Shown here one piece after another: positions 24,469 through 32,640 of a DNA stretch of 36,500 nucleotides (its first letter is position 1; every line of letters starts with the position of its first letter). The position numbers were made by a program, and so were the translations under genes. The notes beneath the pieces were generated by a model. That model was not told the origin of the DNA. It saw only the letters and a program-made list of their open reading frames with translations, and searched no databases. The stretch lies in contig WOYS01000012.1 in assembly GCA_011620645.1 (NCBI GenBank), positions 10,846 to 47,345 of the forward strand, given 5' to 3'. Source of the stretch: Mycobacterium sp. GTDB taxonomy: Bacteria > Actinomycetota > Actinomycetes > Mycobacteriales > Mycobacteriaceae.

Positions 24469-25595
24469 GCCCCCTGCCGGTCGGCAGCGGTACGGCGGCC
24501 TTGTCGATCCTGCCGGACCTCGAGGCCGCCCTCGGCGGGGGCGCGGCACAGCTGCCAGTCCCGGCCGCCGACGATCGGCAACGCGATCTACTGACCACCG
24601 CGCTGCGCGCCGGTGAACCCATCGACGACGATATCGCCGTCGTGGTGTCCACGTCCGGCACCACCGGAAACCCCAAGGGCGCCATGCTTTCCGCTGCCGC
24701 GTTGATCGCCGGCGCCACCGCCACCCAGAACCGCCTCGGCGGTCCCGGCCGGTGGCTATTGGCGCTGCCCGCCTATCACGTCGCCGGCCTGCAGGTACTG
24801 GTGCGCAGCATCGTCGGCGGCAGCACGCCCGTCGCGCTGAACGCGAGTTTCGAACCGTCGGAGTTGGCCGCCGCGGTGGCCGAGCTGGGAACCGGGCGGC
24901 GATACACCTCGCTGGTGACGAACCAACTGGACAAGGCGCTGTCCGATCCGGCCGCGGCGGCGGCACTGGCCGAACTGGATGCCGTCCTGATCGGCGGTGG
25001 GCCGATGCCGACCGGGGTGCGCGAGAAGGCTGCCGCGGCGCGGGTTCACGTGGTGCGCACCTACGGCATGAGCGAGACCTCCGGCGGCTGCGTCTACGAC
25101 GGCGTGCCGCTGGATGGGGTGTCGGTGCGGCTCGACGATGGGCGGGTGGTGCTCGGTGGGCCGATGGTGGCGTCCGGGTATCGCAACCCGGTTCACCCCG
25201 ACCCGTTCGCCGAAAAGGGCTGGTTCCGCACCAATGATCTTGGCATGCTTGATGATTCGGGAGTGCTCAGCATTCTGGGACGCGCCGATGACGCGGTGAG
25301 CACCGGCGGGCTGACCGTCCTGCCCCAGCTCGTCGAGAACGCGCTGGCCACTCATCCCGCCATTGCGGACTGCGCGGTCTTCGGGGTGCCCGATGAGCGT
25401 CTCGGGCAGCGGGTGGCCACCGCGATCGTCCTCACCGCCGGCTATCGACCGCCCAGCCTGGAGGAGCTGCGGGCCCATGTCGCCGCGACCCTGGACCTCA
25501 CCGCCGCTCCCCGGCAAGTGCACATCGTGGCCGAACTTCCCCACCGCGGCATCGGCAAGCTGGACCGCCGCACGCTGACCGAACAATTCGGTTGA
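24456..25595 (+). CDS. menE: MenE, o-succinylbenzoate-CoA ligase
   Basis: This adenylate-forming enzyme activates o-succinylbenzoate to its CoA ester. It has the AMP-binding P-loop STSGTTGNPKG, the A5 motif TYGMSETSGG, GWFRTNDLG, GRADDAVSTGG and the C-terminal lysine motif GIGKLDRRTL. At about 379 residues it is short like other mycobacterial MenE. The start is unusual. The best ribosome site (GGAGGAGGG at 24441-24449) points to ATC 24456, where an ATG would be expected. No ATG or GTG lies nearby in frame, and the first canonical alternative is TTG 24501. It overlaps the DUF3349 gene. Corresponds to Rv0542c. Confidence 0.92.
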   Translation: MAVLSPLPVGSGTAALSILPDLEAALGGGAAQLPVPAADDRQRDLLTTALRAGEPIDDDIAVVVSTSGTTGNPKGAMLSAAALIAGATATQNRLGGPGRWLLALPAYHVAGLQVLVRSIVGGSTPVALNASFEPSELAAAVAELGTGRRYTSLVTNQLDKALSDPAAAAALAELDAVLIGGGPMPTGVREKAAAARVHVVRTYGMSETSGGCVYDGVPLDGVSVRLDDGRVVLGGPMVASGYRNPVHPDPFAEKGWFRTNDLGMLDDSGVLSILGRADDAVSTGGLTVLPQLVENALATHPAIADCAVFGVPDERLGQRVATAIVLTAGYRPPSLEELRAHVAATLDLTAAPRQVHIVAELPHRGIGKLDRRTLTEQFG

Positions 25596-25652
25596 ACGCC
25601 GGGACATGGTGGGACGGGTGGGCACCGAACCCTCGGTCACAAGGTCACAGAA

Positions 25653-25683
25653 TTGGCACAGATGTTAATAGAGTGAATATTGT
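25653..25683 (+). promoter_or_regulatory. Possible promoter of the cutinase gene
   Basis: TTGGCA (25653-25658) and TATTGT (25678-25683) are 19 bp apart in an AT-rich part of the 165-bp gap after menE. An alternative -10 is AATATT. The leader to ATG 25761 would be about 70 nt. Confidence 0.35.
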
Positions 25684-25760
25684 GAACGATGATGGGCACT
25701 AGATGATGGACACTCAAGGGGGCAGATAGCGGACTGCCGACATCGAGGGAGAACCCAATA

Positions 25761-26459
25761 ATGGCCGCCCGAAGATTGGTCGTGCTCATTGCAGCGGGAA
25801 TGGCGCTCACCATGGGCCCGTCGTCCGCGCCGGTCGCCTCGGCGGCTCCGGAATGCTCCGATGTCGAGGTCGTGTTCGCGCGCGGCACCGACGAGCCGCC
25901 CGGTATCGGCAAGGTCGGTAAGGCCTTCGTCGAGACGCTGCGCCCCATGCTGAAGGGCTCCTCGATCAGCACCTACGCGGTCAAGTACCCGGCCACCTGG
26001 GACTTCATGAAGGCCGCCGTCGGGGCCAACGATATGAGCAAGCGGATCCAGACCATCGCCAAGCAGTGCCCGAAAACCAAGATCGTGCTGGGCGGCTACT
26101 CGCAAGGCGCCGCGGTGGTGGACGTCGTGGCCACCGCACCCGTCGCCGGCCTCGGCTATACCGCGCCGCTGCCCGCCGCGGCCGGGCCGCATATCGCCTC
26201 GCTCGTGGTGTTCGGCAATCCGTCGGCCCGCATCGGTAACCCGCTGACCCGGATGAGCATCGTCTTCGGGCCGCGTACCGCCGATCTGTGCGCGCCCGCC
26301 GATCCCATCTGCTCACTGGGCCGCGACTGGGACGCCCACGTGCTGTATCCGGAATCCGGTCTGGTCAAGCTGGGCGCGGAGTGGACCGCCAAGCTCGTCA
26401 AGGCAGCGGACAAGAAGCCCGACACCGTGAAACCTGCGTCAGCCAGCACGCCACGTTGA
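25761..26459 (+). CDS. Secreted cutinase-family esterase
   Basis: This 232-residue protein has a signal peptide cleaved after ASA near residue 28. The cutinase fold follows: VVFARGTDE at the first strand, nucleophile Ser114 in GGYSQGAA, the acid in the disulfide loop ADLCAPADPICSLG and a catalytic histidine in DAHVLY. Cysteines pair as in the Culp proteins of mycobacteria. Those enzymes hydrolyse short to medium esters or lipids outside the cell; true cutin hydrolysis is unusual. ATG 25761 follows GAGGGAGAA. The last 25 residues form a basic, proline- and serine-rich tail. Confidence 0.93.
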   Translation: MAARRLVVLIAAGMALTMGPSSAPVASAAPECSDVEVVFARGTDEPPGIGKVGKAFVETLRPMLKGSSISTYAVKYPATWDFMKAAVGANDMSKRIQTIAKQCPKTKIVLGGYSQGAAVVDVVATAPVAGLGYTAPLPAAAGPHIASLVVFGNPSARIGNPLTRMSIVFGPRTADLCAPADPICSLGRDWDAHVLYPESGLVKLGAEWTAKLVKAADKKPDTVKPASASTPR

Positions 26460-26500
26460 CCCGTCCACCGGATACAACAGGTGGGTTCCGCGTAATCCCT

Positions 26501-26528
26501 TGAGCTCCACGATCCCGTGAGCTCCACG
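26501..26528. repeat. Direct repeat of 11 bp between cutinase and the flavoprotein
   Basis: TGAGCTCCACG occurs at 26501-26511 and 26518-26528 in the 83-bp gap between two convergent genes. No clear terminator hairpin is seen. Confidence 0.6.
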
Positions 26529-26542
26529 CCGATTATGACGGC

Positions 26543-27661
26543 TCAGTCCGGAAGCGACTTACTCAGCCGCTCGGTGGCGGCGAGGTAATCCTCGATGAAC
26601 TCGTGCACCACGTCGCGGGCCGGCTTGACCTTGTTCATCAGCCCGACCCCCTGCCCGACGAAGTAGGTCGACAGCAACCGGGCGCCTTCGTGACCCTGAC
26701 CGGCCAGGCCGTCGATGCGGCGCAGCACCGGCTCGGACAACATGCTCTGCAGCGGAAGCGGAAGCGGCTGCTGACCACCGGGATTCGGCGCCCAGGCATC
26801 GGTCCAGTCCGAACGCAGCTGGCGCGACGGCTTGCCGGTACGGCCGGCCGACCGCACGGTGTCCCGCGAACTGGCGGCGAGCATCTTGGTGACCGTGTAC
26901 GGCTCGGTCTCGGCCTCCTCCGTCGTCAACCACACCGAACCGGTCCAGGCACCCGCGGCACCCATCGCGACCGCCGCGGCCATCTGGCGCCCGGTGACGA
27001 TGCCACCGGCGGCCAGCACCGGGACCGCGTCGTTGACGGCATCGATGACCTCGGGGACGACAACCAGGGTCGACACCTCACCGCAATGCCCGCCGGCCTC
27101 GGTGCCCTGCGCGACGATCAGGTCCACGCCCGCGGCCACCTGCTTCACCGCATGCTCCTTGGCGCCGACCAGCGCGGCCACCGGGATCCCGCGTTCGCGG
27201 CCGGCTTCGATCATGTAGCCCGGCGGCACGCCGAGCGCATTGGCCATCATCTTGATCGGATGGCTCATCGCGACCTCGAGTAGTTCCGCGCCGTTGCCGC
27301 CGGCGAGTGCCGGGTTGCCGGTGCGAACCTTCACATCGGGTTCGATGCCATGGTCGGCCAGCAGCTTGTCGACGAATTCGCGGTACCCGTCCGGGATACG
27401 GGAAGCCAGGTCCTGGTTGGAGAGTTTCTCGCCCTTGCCCTCGAATTTGGCGGGCACGATGATGTCGATGCCGTAGGGCTTGCCGTTGACATGCTCGTCG
27501 ATCCAGGTGAGCTCACGGTCCAGCTGCTCGGGCGAAAAGGCGACCCCACCCAGCACGCCGAAACCGCCGGCGTTGCTGACCGCCGCGACCACGTCGCGGC
27601 AGTGGCTGAAGGCGAACAGTGGGAAGTCGATGCCGTAGCTGGAACAGAATGCCGATGTCAT
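26543..27661 (-). CDS. Nitronate monooxygenase-like flavoprotein
   Basis: This 372-residue protein has the 2-nitropropane dioxygenase/nitronate monooxygenase fold. It has SNAGGFGVLGG near the N-terminus, GVDLIVAQGTEAGGHCG in the middle with the likely catalytic His region, VPVLAAGGIVTGRQMAAAVAMGA and GSVWLTTEEAE. It binds FMN and oxidises nitronates or acts as an enoyl or related oxidoreductase; several mycobacterial paralogues remain uncharacterised. I chose ATG 27661 over 27685 because GATAAT lies exactly seven bases upstream. It is divergent from the Rv0541c-like gene. Confidence 0.9.
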   Translation of the reverse strand: MTSAFCSSYGIDFPLFAFSHCRDVVAAVSNAGGFGVLGGVAFSPEQLDRELTWIDEHVNGKPYGIDIIVPAKFEGKGEKLSNQDLASRIPDGYREFVDKLLADHGIEPDVKVRTGNPALAGGNGAELLEVAMSHPIKMMANALGVPPGYMIEAGRERGIPVAALVGAKEHAVKQVAAGVDLIVAQGTEAGGHCGEVSTLVVVPEVIDAVNDAVPVLAAGGIVTGRQMAAAVAMGAAGAWTGSVWLTTEEAETEPYTVTKMLAASSRDTVRSAGRTGKPSRQLRSDWTDAWAPNPGGQQPLPLPLQSMLSEPVLRRIDGLAGQGHEGARLLSTYFVGQGVGLMNKVKPARDVVHEFIEDYLAATERLSKSLPD

Positions 27662-27667
27662 CCGCCC

Positions 27668-27673
27668 ATTATC
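27668..27673 (-). promoter_or_regulatory. -10 element, leaderless start for the flavoprotein
   Basis: GATAAT on the minus strand ends seven bases before ATG 27661. Confidence 0.55.
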
Positions 27674-27741
27674 GACACGTGTCACGTTCCTGGGGAAGGC
27701 CCCGTCACCGAAACGTCAGCAACGCTGCGACGAGCTGCCCA

Positions 27742-27747
27742 TAGTGT
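27742..27747 (+). promoter_or_regulatory. -10 element of the Rv0541c-like gene
   Basis: TAGTGT ends eight bases before ATG 27755, compatible with a leaderless transcript. Confidence 0.45.
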
Positions 27748-27754
27748 GGACGGC

Positions 27755-29110
27755 ATGCAGAACGGGCGCCGAGAGGCGGTGGCGCTGGCCATCGGGGTGA
27801 CGCTGCTGGTGGCGGCGTTCGTGGTGCCACACCTCGATCTGGGAATCGTCACCCCGCTGATCAACAGCACCCCCCAACAGATCCGCGACTTCGCGGGCAC
27901 CGCTCCGATCTTCGGATGGTGGAACGCCCACATCGGCTGGGGCACCATCCCCGCACTGCTCATCGGTGGGGCCGTCGTGTGGTGGGGACAGACCGTCGCG
28001 CGCAGGCTGCCCTGGCGGGCGCTGATCTTCGGCACGTGGGCCGTCTCGGCGCTGTGGGCGTTCTCGCTCGCCATGATCGACGGCTGGCAGCGCGGTCTCG
28101 CCGGCCGCCTGACGGCCCGCCACGAATACCTGCGTCAAGTGCCCACGATCACCGACATCCCCGAGGCGTTGCGGACGTTCTCCGGCAGAATCCTGGATTT
28201 CCAACCCGATTCGTGGATCACCCATGTCTCCGGTCACCCGCCCGGCGCGCTGCTGACGTTCGTGTGGCTGGACCGCATCGGACTGGGCGGCGGAGCGTGG
28301 GCCGGGCTGCTGTGCCTGCTGGCCGGATCCAGCGCCGCCGCCGCGATCATCGTCGCGGTCCGGGCCCTAGCCGACGAGGCCACCGCACGCGCGGCGGCGC
28401 CCTTCGTGGCGGTGGCCCCCACGGCGATCTGGATCGCGGTATCGGCCGACAGCTACTTCGCCGGCGTGGCGGCCTGGGGCATCGCGCTGCTGGCGCTGGC
28501 GGTCAGCGGCACGGCGCGCCGACCCGCACTGGCCGCGGCGGCCGCCGGGCTGGTACTGGGCTGGGGCATCTTCGTGAACTACGGCCTGGGCCTGATGGCG
28601 CTGCCTGCCGTTGCCGTGCTGCTCACCGCCAAGGACTGCCGGGCCGCGCTGCGGGTCCTGCTGCCTGCGGTCGCCGCGGCGCTGGCCGTGGTGGCCGCGT
28701 TCGCGTTCGCCGGGTTCTGGTGGTTCGACGGCTACCACCTTGTCCAGGAACGGTACTGGCAGGGCATCGCCGACAACCGGCCGTTCCAGTACTGGGCATG
28801 GGCGAATCTGGCATCGGTGGTGTGTGCCATCGGCCTTGGCAGCGTGGCGGCCCTTGGCCGGGTCTTCGACATCGCAGCCTTGCGACGTCGTTCGGGATTG
28901 CACGTGCTCGTGCTCGGCGCGGTGGCGGCCATCGTGGCAGCGGACCTCAGCATGCTGAGCAAGGCCGAAACCGAACGCATCTGGTTGCCGTTCACCGTCT
29001 GGCTGACCGCCGCCGGGGCCCTGCTACCACCGCGGTCACAACGTTGGTGGTTGGCTCTCAACGTCATCGGCGCCCTGGCGCTCAACCACCTGATCCTGAC
29101 GAACTGGTAG
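27755..29110 (+). CDS. Polytopic membrane protein, Rv0541c-like (GT-C candidate)
   Basis: This 451-residue protein has about eleven or twelve membrane helices. A hydrophilic loop near residues 120-165 contains RHEYLRQVPTITDIP and SWITHVSGHPPGALL. It corresponds to Rv0541c. I recall that gene being listed among candidate GT-C glycosyltransferases, which use polyprenyl-phosphate sugars outside the membrane; I cannot confirm an active-site motif by eye. The GT2 gene in the neighbouring operon could supply such a donor. The 3' end overlaps the convergent small membrane protein gene by 75 bp. Confidence 0.85.
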   Translation: MQNGRREAVALAIGVTLLVAAFVVPHLDLGIVTPLINSTPQQIRDFAGTAPIFGWWNAHIGWGTIPALLIGGAVVWWGQTVARRLPWRALIFGTWAVSALWAFSLAMIDGWQRGLAGRLTARHEYLRQVPTITDIPEALRTFSGRILDFQPDSWITHVSGHPPGALLTFVWLDRIGLGGGAWAGLLCLLAGSSAAAAIIVAVRALADEATARAAAPFVAVAPTAIWIAVSADSYFAGVAAWGIALLALAVSGTARRPALAAAAAGLVLGWGIFVNYGLGLMALPAVAVLLTAKDCRAALRVLLPAVAAALAVVAAFAFAGFWWFDGYHLVQERYWQGIADNRPFQYWAWANLASVVCAIGLGSVAALGRVFDIAALRRRSGLHVLVLGAVAAIVAADLSMLSKAETERIWLPFTVWLTAAGALLPPRSQRWWLALNVIGALALNHLILTNW

Positions 29111-29503
29111 GAGGCGGTTCGCGCCGCAATACAGCGGTACACACAGCCACACCAGCGCCAGCGCAATCCACAACCCCAGCGGATAGTCACGGTCCAGCAC
29201 CGTCGGGTTGTCCGGACGCAGCCCCGGCTTGCCGTAGAGCGGGATGGCCAGCAGCACGAGCACCACACTGCACAAAGCGGCGATCGCGACCGGTGACTGC
29301 CACCGCCCGGGGATCAGGCGCCGGCCGGCCCAGCCCGCGGCCGCACATATCGGTGCGAACACCAGATCGTGCACCACCACTGCGGCGGCCGCCCAGACCA
29401 GGATGCGCAGGATGACCACGGGCGGGTTCTCCCACAGCAGCAGGGCGCCGTAGCCGCCCAGGCCGACGCCGATCAGCGCCAGCACAATTCGCGCCGCCGT
29501 CAC
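29036..29503 (-). CDS. Small polytopic membrane protein, last gene of the molybdoprotein operon
   Basis: This 155-residue protein has about four membrane helices (near residues 3-23, 28-50, 70-90 and 105-125) and a polar tail. GTG 29503 overlaps the molybdoprotein stop by four bases (GTGA), so translation is coupled. The last 25 residues or so are encoded over the antisense of the Rv0541c-like gene. The family is not recognised. Linkage suggests a subunit or assembly partner of the molybdoprotein. Confidence 0.78.
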   Translation of the reverse strand: MTAARIVLALIGVGLGGYGALLLWENPPVVILRILVWAAAAVVVHDLVFAPICAAAGWAGRRLIPGRWQSPVAIAALCSVVLVLLAIPLYGKPGLRPDNPTVLDRDYPLGLWIALALVWLCVPLYCGANRLLPVRQDQVVERQGADDVESQPPTL

Positions 29504-30591
29504 GACAGCACCTCGATGCCCGACAGCCATTTGGTCTGCAACACACCCGGCCGGCTCGGGGCGATCAGCCGGCACGGATAGCCATGGTCGAGGTTCAGCG
29601 TCTGGCCGTTGAGTTGCAGGGCGATCAGCGTCTGCGCATCCCTGGCGTGCCGGGCAGGCAGGACGGTGCGCGAGTACGGCCCCGGCGGCTCCAGGGACAC
29701 CATCCGCACGTCGGACTCCGGCGAACCACCCACCGCCGCAACGAGATCGGCCAGCACCACGCCAGTCCACTCGGCGTCCGCGCTCCACCCCTCCACACAG
29801 GCGATCGGCAGTCGGAAGGTGGCCTGCGGCATCGCCCGCAGCTCGTCGATGCCGAAGGTCCGGCTCACCGCCCCGTTGGCGACGGTCAGCCGGTACTGCG
29901 GCGACCGGGCGGCACGCAGCACCCCGGCGGCGACCGCGCTCCGGTTGACCGGAACACCCTGTGGCCCTTCACCGGTCCGCGGTGCGAGCACCGAGACCCG
30001 GCGCAGCAGCGGCACCGTCTGGCCCGCGGTCACCACCGTGGCCAACGCGACCGCCAGCCAGGCGCCCCACAACACGGTGCGCCGGGTCGGACCGGTGCGG
30101 CGGCGTTCTTCGATCGGCTCACCGAGTGCACGGCGGATGATCGGCAGTTTCACCCCGATGTGCACCAGTACCGCGCCCAGCGCCACATAGGCCATCGCGT
30201 AGTGGACGGGCGGAAAGTAGAACGTGAAGGCATACCACTGCGCGATGTTCAGCAGGCCGGTGGACAATTCGAACAGGATCGCCGCGACGAGCACCAGGAT
30301 CGACGCCCGCTCCAACTGGCGCACCGGCCCTCCGATCACCGGTCGCTCGAAGAGCTTCGGCCAGACCGACCACAGCTTCACCACGACCAGCGGGATCGCG
30401 GCGATACCGGAGGCGACGTGTAACCCCTGCGTCACCCGGTACAGCCACACCGGGCGGGTGGGCCAGAAGAACCACGGCTGCGGATGCTGGATGAAATGGC
30501 TGAGCAGTCCGGTGACGAAGCAGACCGCCACGGCGACTCCGAGCGCGACACCGACTCTTGCGGTCACGGCGGTGCCGCGCAGTCCGGTCAT
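29500..30591 (-). CDS. Five-helix membrane molybdopterin oxidoreductase
   Basis: This 363-residue protein joins an N-terminal membrane part to a C-terminal sulfite-oxidase-type molybdopterin domain. The membrane part has helices near residues 10-30, 55-75, 95-115, 130-150 and 173-192, with histidines at 32, 58, 130 and 144 that could hold haem b. The molybdopterin domain has its likely ligand at Cys265 (PIACVEGWS). A twin arginine (Arg170-Arg171) stands just before the fifth helix. An actinobacterial family of this shape, studied as SCO3746 in Streptomyces, inserts four helices by Sec and the last by Tat, so the cofactor-loaded domain ends outside the cell. It overlaps its neighbours by four bases on each side. 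Confidence 0.88.
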   Translation of the reverse strand: MTGLRGTAVTARVGVALGVAVAVCFVTGLLSHFIQHPQPWFFWPTRPVWLYRVTQGLHVASGIAAIPLVVVKLWSVWPKLFERPVIGGPVRQLERASILVLVAAILFELSTGLLNIAQWYAFTFYFPPVHYAMAYVALGAVLVHIGVKLPIIRRALGEPIEERRRTGPTRRTVLWGAWLAVALATVVTAGQTVPLLRRVSVLAPRTGEGPQGVPVNRSAVAAGVLRAARSPQYRLTVANGAVSRTFGIDELRAMPQATFRLPIACVEGWSADAEWTGVVLADLVAAVGGSPESDVRMVSLEPPGPYSRTVLPARHARDAQTLIALQLNGQTLNLDHGYPCRLIAPSRPGVLQTKWLSGIEVLS

Positions 30592-31217
30592 CGCGCGACC
30601 AGGCTCGCAATCACCCGGTCACCGATCGGATGCACCGTCCGCACCGCCAGGCCCACGTCCTCGGCGATCCGCGCCGCGCAGTCCAGTCCCACCGACGCCC
30701 ACCGAAACCACGGACCGATGGTCTGCACGGACTCCAACCGCACCCATTGCGACTCGACTCCGGTTATCGCCGTGTCGAATTCGGCCAGGCACTCGCCGCC
30801 GTGACGCAGCAGTTCGCCGGCCCGCTGCAGCACCCGCCACGGATCACCGCCCAACCCGACGTTTCCGTCGGCCAGCAGTGCGGTGTGCCAGCGTCCCACC
30901 CCGGGCAGTGGTCCGAACAGATCGCGGCACAGCACCGGTACGCCGCCGCTGCGAGCCAATTCGACTGCGGCCACGGATTGGTCGACGCCCAACGCCGGAA
31001 CTCCGCGCTGCAGCAGACCGGCGACCAGCCGTCCGGGACCGCATCCGAGGTCGATGGTGGGCCCGGAGCACAGGTCGACGATGGTCCGGTCGAAACGCCG
31101 GTCCGCATCGGTGCCCAGCAGCCAGTTGTGCACCGGTAGCCGGCGCAGCCGGCCGTCCTCGTGGCGGATCCAACATCGTTCGCCGTCCAGCGCCTGATCA
31201 TAGAGTTGTCCGTGCAT
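30588..31217 (-). CDS. Class I SAM-dependent methyltransferase
   Basis: This 209-residue protein has the S-adenosylmethionine motif TIDLGCGPGRL near residue 55, the second-strand acid in LGVDQS and a LLRHGGECLAEF segment after the fourth strand. The substrate is unknown. It starts one base after the DUF2064 stop and overlaps the molybdoprotein gene by four bases (ATGA), so it belongs to the same operon. It might methylate a small glycosylated or lipid product of the first two genes. Confidence 0.88.
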   Translation of the reverse strand: MHGQLYDQALDGERCWIRHEDGRLRRLPVHNWLLGTDADRRFDRTIVDLCSGPTIDLGCGPGRLVAGLLQRGVPALGVDQSVAAVELARSGGVPVLCRDLFGPLPGVGRWHTALLADGNVGLGGDPWRVLQRAGELLRHGGECLAEFDTAITGVESQWVRLESVQTIGPWFRWASVGLDCAARIAEDVGLAVRTVHPIGDRVIASLVAR

Positions 31218-31218
31218 G

Positions 31219-31875
31219 TCAGACGCCGACTATCCGGCTGGCCCGCGCGAACCGGCCGGTGGGCGGGCAGGCACGCCGCACCGATTCGATATCGGCGACG
31301 GTGTCGAAATCGGCCAGCTCCGTCACGAGCCGAACCCGAAGTCCGTTGTTGCGCAACGCGGTCAGTGTCAGCGCACCGGTGTCGGGTTGCGACATCGGCA
31401 CCCCGCGCAGGCAGCCTGCCATCGCCGCGTCCCGCACACCCAGCACCCACCATCCGCCGTCGGCGGCCAAACCCAGCACCGCGTCGTCGACGAAGGCCCG
31501 CCCGCAGTCGGCGAGCAGACCCGGGCTCACCTGTGGGGTGTCCATGCCGATCTGCAGCACCGGCAACCCCGGTGCCGCGGCGTCTTCATGCGCGTTGGCC
31601 AGCCGCTCGCCAAAGCCCTCACCGCGCTGCGTGATGACGGTGAAATCGGTTAACCTGTCCGCGATCTCGTCGGCCCGGCAAGCCTGCCCGAGATCGCCGG
31701 TCAGCGCCACCACCCGCTCGGCAACCTGCGCCGAGGCCACCGCGTCCAGCGTGTCCAGCAGCGCGGCCGCCGCGATATCCGCGGCCACCTCGACGCCGAC
31801 GTCGGCGGCCAGCCTGGTCTTCGCCAGTCCCGGCACCGGCGCCTTGGCCACCACCAGGACGGTTCCAGGCCACAT
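31219..31875 (-). CDS. DUF2064/TIGR04282-type glycosyltransferase-like protein, Rv0540-like
   Basis: This 218-residue protein begins VLVVAKAPVPGLAKTRLA, the nucleotide-binding start of the DUF2064 family, which has a GT-A-like fold. It has QIGMDTPQVSP, where the acidic residue may bind a metal. It corresponds to Rv0540. Family members occur in glycan and secondary-metabolite clusters, with no firm function. The ATG at 31875 overlaps the GT2 stop (TGATG). Confidence 0.88.
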   Translation of the reverse strand: MWPGTVLVVAKAPVPGLAKTRLAADVGVEVAADIAAAALLDTLDAVASAQVAERVVALTGDLGQACRADEIADRLTDFTVITQRGEGFGERLANAHEDAAAPGLPVLQIGMDTPQVSPGLLADCGRAFVDDAVLGLAADGGWWVLGVRDAAMAGCLRGVPMSQPDTGALTLTALRNNGLRVRLVTELADFDTVADIESVRRACPPTGRFARASRIVGV

Positions 31876-32537
31876 CAGATTGCTCGCCAGAAGTCCAGCG
31901 CGGCAACAGCACTGCCCCGCACCGAGCCACTGACCTTCGATCTGCCCCCGGTCCGCGGGCCGTAGGCCACATCGCGTTCCACCACCCGCCAGTCAGCCTC
32001 GGCGGCCCGCACCAACAGCTCCAGCGGGTATCCCGACCGCCGGTCCGTCACCCCGAGTGCAAGAAGTGCGTCGCGCCGGACCACCCGCATCGGGGCGATG
32101 TCGTGCACCTGTAGCCGGTAGCGCCGGCGCAGCCGCCAGCACACCGCGGCGGTACCCAGCCGCGCATGCCAGGGCCAGCTCAGCCCCGGGATCGCCCGGC
32201 GCCGGCCGATCGCCATATCGGCACCGCGTTCCAGTTCGGCGACCAAGTCGGGCAGTTCGTGCGGATCCAGCGAACCGTCCCCATCGAGGACCGCGACGAT
32301 CGGAGTCGTCGCCGCGACCACGCCGGCGTGCACCGCCGACCCATAACCTGGCCGCTTCTCGGCCACCACCACAGCGCCGTTGGCGCGGGCCACCGCCGCG
32401 GTGTCATCTGTGCTGTTGTTGTCGACCACCAGCGCGGTATACCCAACAGGGATCGCTGCCAACACTGCTGGCAAAGATTCTTCCTCGTTGAGGCAGGGCA
32501 GCACCACGGTGACAATCGGCGTGTCCAGTCCGGCCAT
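31875..32537 (-). CDS. GT2 glycosyltransferase, Rv0539-like
   Basis: This 220-residue GT-A enzyme has TVVLPCLNEEESLPAVL at the start, the donor-binding VVDNNSTDDT, and the metal site AVLDGDGSLDP. It resembles dolichyl/polyprenyl-phosphate sugar synthases, which make a membrane-bound sugar donor, and corresponds to Rv0539. No membrane helix is obvious in the C-terminus. ATG 32537 lies eight bases from TACGGT (32545-32550); the open frame beyond it to 32729 is promoter DNA and antisense of the response regulator. It heads the five-gene operon. Confidence 0.9.
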   Translation of the reverse strand: MAGLDTPIVTVVLPCLNEEESLPAVLAAIPVGYTALVVDNNSTDDTAAVARANGAVVVAEKRPGYGSAVHAGVVAATTPIVAVLDGDGSLDPHELPDLVAELERGADMAIGRRRAIPGLSWPWHARLGTAAVCWRLRRRYRLQVHDIAPMRVVRRDALLALGVTDRRSGYPLELLVRAAEADWRVVERDVAYGPRTGGRSKVSGSVRGSAVAALDFWRAI

Positions 32538-32544
32538 GACACCG

Positions 32545-32550
32545 ACCGTA
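32545..32550 (-). promoter_or_regulatory. -10 element of the GT2 operon
   Basis: TACGGT on the minus strand ends eight bases before ATG 32537, compatible with a leaderless transcript for the whole operon. Confidence 0.45.
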
Positions 32551-32581
32551 GGCGGCCTTCCAACCGGGCACCATGGCAATT

Positions 32582-32599
32582 CCGTGACGAAACCGTGAC
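32582..32599 (+). promoter_or_regulatory. Tandem 7-bp repeats, likely response-regulator site
   Basis: CCGTGAC occurs at 32582-32588 and 32593-32599, exactly 11 bp apart, in the 103-bp gap between the divergent GT2 operon and the response regulator. OmpR/PhoB-type regulators bind direct repeats one helical turn apart, so this may control both directions. A palindrome CCGGCGC-T-GCGCCGG follows at 32601-32615. Confidence 0.5.
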
Positions 32600-32640
32600 A
32601 CCGGCGCTGCGCCGGACCATCACGGCTAACCTCGGAGGCT

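Noticed and set aside
23956..24966. Upstream extension of the pitA reading frame
   Set aside because: It is antisense of the second DUF3349 gene and menE. The conserved PitA N-terminus starts at ATG 23955.
30224..31933. 569-codon plus-strand frame over the molybdoprotein operon
   Set aside because: Pro/Arg/Ser/Thr-rich with no domain; the opposite strand holds three recognised, overlapping genes.
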